DNA of 7,260 nucleotides, from contig PFNU01000001.1 of the NCBI GenBank assembly GCA_002792135.1, positions 1-7,260 on the forward strand, given 5' to 3'. Position 1 is the first letter of the stretch, and each line of letters begins with the position of its first letter. Below are positions 5,095 through 7,260 of this stretch, piece by piece. The position numbers and the translations under genes were made by a program. Below the pieces are notes generated by a model, which did not search any database, was not told where the DNA came from, and saw only the letters and a list, made by a program, of their open reading frames with translations. Source of the DNA: a bacterium (Candidatus Torokbacteria) CG_4_10_14_0_2_um_filter_35_8. GTDB taxonomy: Bacteria; Patescibacteriota; GCA-2792135.

Positions 5095-6033
5095 TTATTT
5101 ACTAACTATCTGGACAGTATCTTTGTCTTTTAATATATGAGTTAGCCCAACTTTTTGGCCAGCAAATTTTGTTGATTTTCCCCAAACTTTTGCAAATTTA
5201 AAATCTTTTAGTAAGTCTTTATGGATTTTTTCAACGAAACATTCAATATTATCACCTTGTTTTAAGATAACAGGGCTAGAGGCAGCTTTTCCATTTTTAT
5301 CTTTTGGAAAAATTCTTGTCAGTTTAAGAAAATTCCAGACCTCTTTTTTAACTTTTTGTAAACCCCCTCCCTCTTTTATTGAAATTGGAACAATCTTATA
5401 CTCTTGGAATGTTGCTTTTATTTCCTTAAGGTTTTCTGGTGCTTCTGGGAGATCAGCTTTATTACCAATTATTAATGAGGGTTTCTTTATTTTATAAGAA
5501 GAAAGTTCTTTTAAAATCATTTTTAATTCTTCTTTACCTTTACTCAAATCATGCATAAGTATTATGAAATCAGCGTTTCTGGCGACACTCAAGAAAGCTC
5601 TTCCACTGCCTTTTCCCTTGGCGGTACCTTCAATCAGTCCTGGTACTTCAATTAGCTGAATTTGTGCTCCATTTAGGTTAAGAATTGCTGGGATAGGTTT
5701 TAGAGTAGTAAAAGCATAGTCAGCTACTTTTGCTTGGACATTGGTTAGGGCTTTTAAAAGTGATGATTTACCAATATTTGGAGCACCGACAATTGCAATC
5801 TGCACAACCCCTTCTTTTTTAACTGCAAACCAATCTTTATGAGTTACTTTCTGGCTTGTTTGTGTTTTTTTAAGCTCAGAAACAAGCCATTTTCTGACTT
5901 TACCATAATGACCCGTGAAGTAACATGGCAGTTCCTGTTGTAATTTTCTAATTTCTTCGATTCTCTTCTGTCCCTGCTTATCTTTTAATCTCTGCTTTGC
6001 CTTTCTTATAAATTGTCTGTGAGGTATGGGCAT
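5095..6033 (-). CDS. DRG-like GTPase with TGS domain
   Basis: This is a GTPase of the DRG (developmentally regulated GTP-binding) branch of the Obg family. DRG proteins in eukaryotes and archaea bind ribosomes and aid translation; bacterial versions are less common. From the ATG at 6033 it has 312 residues. A basic helical N-terminus (about 1-70) is followed by the G domain: G1 GAPNIGKS (83-90), switch-I threonines 109-110 (YAFTTLKP), G3 EVPG (129-132, normally DxxG) and G4 NKAD (191-194). The C-terminal TGS domain (about 240-311) includes the DRG hallmark IHKDLLKDFKFAKVWGKSTK. I prefer ATG 6033 over the in-frame GTG at 6045, because that GTG lies inside the SD-like AAGGTGGT (6041-6048), seven bases before 6033. 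It follows obg by 109 bases and precedes the exporter by 59. Confidence 0.88.
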   Translation of the reverse strand: MPIPHRQFIRKAKQRLKDKQGQKRIEEIRKLQQELPCYFTGHYGKVRKWLVSELKKTQTSQKVTHKDWFAVKKEGVVQIAIVGAPNIGKSSLLKALTNVQAKVADYAFTTLKPIPAILNLNGAQIQLIEVPGLIEGTAKGKGSGRAFLSVARNADFIILMHDLSKGKEELKMILKELSSYKIKKPSLIIGNKADLPEAPENLKEIKATFQEYKIVPISIKEGGGLQKVKKEVWNFLKLTRIFPKDKNGKAASSPVILKQGDNIECFVEKIHKDLLKDFKFAKVWGKSTKFAGQKVGLTHILKDKDTVQIVSK

Positions 6034-6040
6034 TTTTTGT

Positions 6041-6048
6041 ACCACCTT
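6041..6048 (-). promoter_or_regulatory. Shine-Dalgarno-like site AAGGTGGT deciding the DRG-like start
   Basis: On the minus strand AAGGTGGT (6048-6041) matches AAGGAGGT in seven of eight positions and ends seven bases before ATG 6033. It overlaps the alternative GTG codon (6045-6043), which argues against that start. The same AAGGTGGT variant precedes the 79-residue gene. Confidence 0.65.
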
Positions 6049-6111
6049 AAAAACTGCTTTTGTAAAGCATCATAACATAATGTTTTGGAAAGATAAAAAA
6101 TCAGGTTAGTA

Positions 6112-6137
6112 AAGGCAAAATGCCGACACGTTGCCTT
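6112..6137. other. Hairpin in the obg to DRG-like gap
   Basis: AAGGCAA (6112-6118) is the exact reverse complement of TTGCCTT (6131-6137), with a 12-base loop. An overlapping alternative, GGCA-AAA-TGCC (6114-6124), is also possible. On the minus strand the sequence after the stem is TACTAACCTG before any T run, so it is not a standard terminator. It could attenuate or process a shared transcript. Confidence 0.4.
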
Positions 6138-6142
6138 CATTG

Positions 6143-7099
6143 TTAGCTATTACATTTTTTCAGCTTTTTCTTTAACTTCTGCAAACTATCCCAATCATGA
6201 ATGGAGACTACCTCGATATCTTTATTTATCTTTTGTATTTCCTTAATCTTCTTATCAATTTCTTTTTTATCCAATAAGTCAGATTTTGTAAAAAGGATAA
6301 TCTCTTTTTTCTTTGTTAATTCTTTATTAAACTTTTTTAGTTCTTTTCTGATGATTTTATAATCGCGAGTTAAATTATCAGATTCTAAAGAGATACAATG
6401 GACCAAAACTTTCGTTCTTTGGGTGTGTTTTAAGAATTTAATTCCCAGGCCTTTTCCTTTTGATGCGTCTTCTATAAGTCCAGGAATATCAGCAATGATT
6501 AATTTGTCTAAAGTTCCTAAATTGGGTTCTAAAGTTGTGAAAGAATAGGCCGCAACTTTAACATTTGCTTTTGTAAGTTCGTTTAAAAGGCTAGATTTGC
6601 CAGCATTGGGAAGGCCAATTAAACCAAGATCAGCAATTAATCTTAATTCTATAAAAAGATTAAATTTTTCACCTTCTTTTCCTTTTTCAAACTGTTTTGG
6701 GCTAGTGTTTCTTGAAGATCTAAAATAGAAATTTCCTCTTCCACCTTTCCCTCCTTTTGCAACTAAAACAGTCTGATTTACTTTAGTAATATCTATATCT
6801 TTTTTAGTACCTAAATTGTGAATTACAGATCCCACTGGGACAGTCAAAATCAAATCTTTTCCTCTTGTGCCTGTGGATTTATCATATCCTCCGTTTTTAC
6901 CATTTTCAGCATCATATTTGCGTTTACCTTTATATCTATTTAGCGCTGTTAAATCAGAAACACCCTTAAAATAGATATCTCCCCCATCACCACCTTTTCC
7001 TCCTGTAGGGCCAAGAGCCATTAATTCTTTATTAAAGGCAACGACTCCATCGCCTCCTTTCCCTGCATAAATTTTAATTTTTACTTCGTCAGTAATCAT
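6143..7099 (-). CDS. obg: Obg/CgtA GTPase, short form without OCT domain
   Basis: Obg is an essential bacterial GTPase that binds the 50S subunit and acts in ribosome assembly and stress signalling. The glycine-rich Obg fold occupies about 1-155 (YAGKGGDGVVAFNKE, GPTGGKGGDGGDIYF, VAKGGKGGRGNFYFRSS and KQFEKGKEGE are all family-typical). The G domain follows: G1 GLPNAGKS (162-169), switch I YSFTTLEPNLG (185-195), G3 DIPGLIE (204-210) and G4 TKSD (271-274), where NKxD is standard. The protein ends at 318 residues with a lysine-rich tail; the C-terminal OCT domain of longer homologues (about 390-430 residues) is absent. The start at 7099 gives the usual N-terminus. No SD precedes it, and a TATAAT lies only 11 bases before the ATG. 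It is the first visible gene of the obg, DRG-like, exporter cluster. Confidence 0.95.
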   Translation of the reverse strand: MITDEVKIKIYAGKGGDGVVAFNKELMALGPTGGKGGDGGDIYFKGVSDLTALNRYKGKRKYDAENGKNGGYDKSTGTRGKDLILTVPVGSVIHNLGTKKDIDITKVNQTVLVAKGGKGGRGNFYFRSSRNTSPKQFEKGKEGEKFNLFIELRLIADLGLIGLPNAGKSSLLNELTKANVKVAAYSFTTLEPNLGTLDKLIIADIPGLIEDASKGKGLGIKFLKHTQRTKVLVHCISLESDNLTRDYKIIRKELKKFNKELTKKKEIILFTKSDLLDKKEIDKKIKEIQKINKDIEVVSIHDWDSLQKLKKKLKKCNS

Positions 7100-7110
7100 A
7101 ATTAGTGTTG

Positions 7111-7116
7111 ATTATA
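7111..7116 (-). promoter_or_regulatory. Possible -10 box very close to the obg start
   Basis: A perfect TATAAT lies on the minus strand with 11 bases between it and the ATG. The best upstream match is AGGACA (7137-7132), four of six but at 15-base spacing. If used, transcription would start around 7104 and the leader would be about five bases, which agrees with the missing SD. Confidence 0.4.
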
Positions 7117-7174
7117 TTTATTTAGTTAAACTGTCCTTTAATTATATCTTATTTTCACTTTATATCCAATTTAC

Positions 7175-7260
7175 TGTACAGTTATGTCGTAGCCACATGA
7201 TAATGTCATAGTTGAGCCATATAGAAATGTCATACCCCCTGCTAAATATGCCATAATTGC
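7175..7260. mobile_element. Spaced ATGTCATA-type repeats; possible insertion-sequence end continuing beyond the window
   Basis: Four same-orientation cores are seen: ATGTCGTA (7184-7191), ATGTCATA (7203-7210), ATGTCATA (7227-7234) and ATGCCATA (7248-7255), with start-to-start spacings of 19, 24 and 21. A second shared word, GCCAYAT, precedes the second and third cores at 7192 and 7216. A TGT at 7175, within the palindrome ACTGTACAGT (7173-7182), could be the tip. Multiple spaced transposase-binding repeats at the termini are known in the IS21 family and similar elements. No transposase is visible, so an array of regulator sites upstream of obg is the alternative. Confidence 0.4.

Noticed and set aside
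5095..6045. GTG at 6045 as start of the DRG-like gene
   Set aside because: That GTG lies within the SD-like AAGGTGGT; the ATG at 6033 is at proper spacing from it.
1..7260. Recoded UGA (as in Gracilibacteria/SR1)
   Set aside because: All large genes are full length with the standard code and no in-frame TGA needs to be read through; stops seen are TAA and TAG.
7100..7260. CRISPR array from the regularly spaced repeats
   Set aside because: The repeats are only about 8 bases, spacing is 19-24 and irregular, and there are no unique spacers of normal length or cas genes.

Overview
The window is clearly AT-rich and bacterial. Evidence for bacteria is a canonical Obg protein with its glycine-rich N-terminal domain, a textbook sigma-70-type promoter, a perfect Shine-Dalgarno (SD) site and rho-independent terminators. 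A DRG-type GTPase with an archaeal/eukaryal-looking TGS domain, an Obg without the C-terminal OCT domain, several genes without an SD, and short tandem or REP-like repeats between genes together suggest an uncultured lineage such as the Patescibacteria (CPR). That placement is inference. All long frames read through with the standard code.

Layout. 1-409 (minus) is the N-terminal part of a LolD/MacB-type ABC ATPase cut by the window edge. Diverging from it, a strong promoter and SD drive a 67-residue orphan protein (644-847), closed by a terminator at 899-936. Converging on that unit is a 79-residue orphan gene (1074-1313, minus) with its own promoter and terminator. Next come ychF (1429-2496, minus) and a 417-base gene-free stretch (2497-2913). 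That stretch is full of repeats: three tandem 15-mers, a BIME-like pair of inverted REP units with GTAG/CTAC ends, a 22-bp direct repeat pair and several hairpins.

Upstream on the same strand lies a cluster transcribed obg -> DRG-like GTPase -> ABC-2 exporter ATPase -> ABC-2 permease (7099 down to 2914). The ATPase and permease overlap by 8 bases. Beyond obg (7100-7260) is a short regulatory stretch and then four spaced copies of an ATGTCATA-like core, which may be the end of an insertion sequence continuing outside the window.

How the genes fit together: YchF, the DRG-like protein and Obg are three different members of the Obg-related GTPase group, all associated with ribosomes or translation. 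They sit on one strand around an exporter of unknown substrate. Each has a departure from a textbook nucleotide-binding motif: NGRD in YchF, ExxG in the DRG-like protein and TKSD in Obg. I see no phage, CRISPR, toxin-antitoxin or defence system. The most unusual parts are the GTPase set and the intergenic repeat cluster, not a clearly new multi-gene system.
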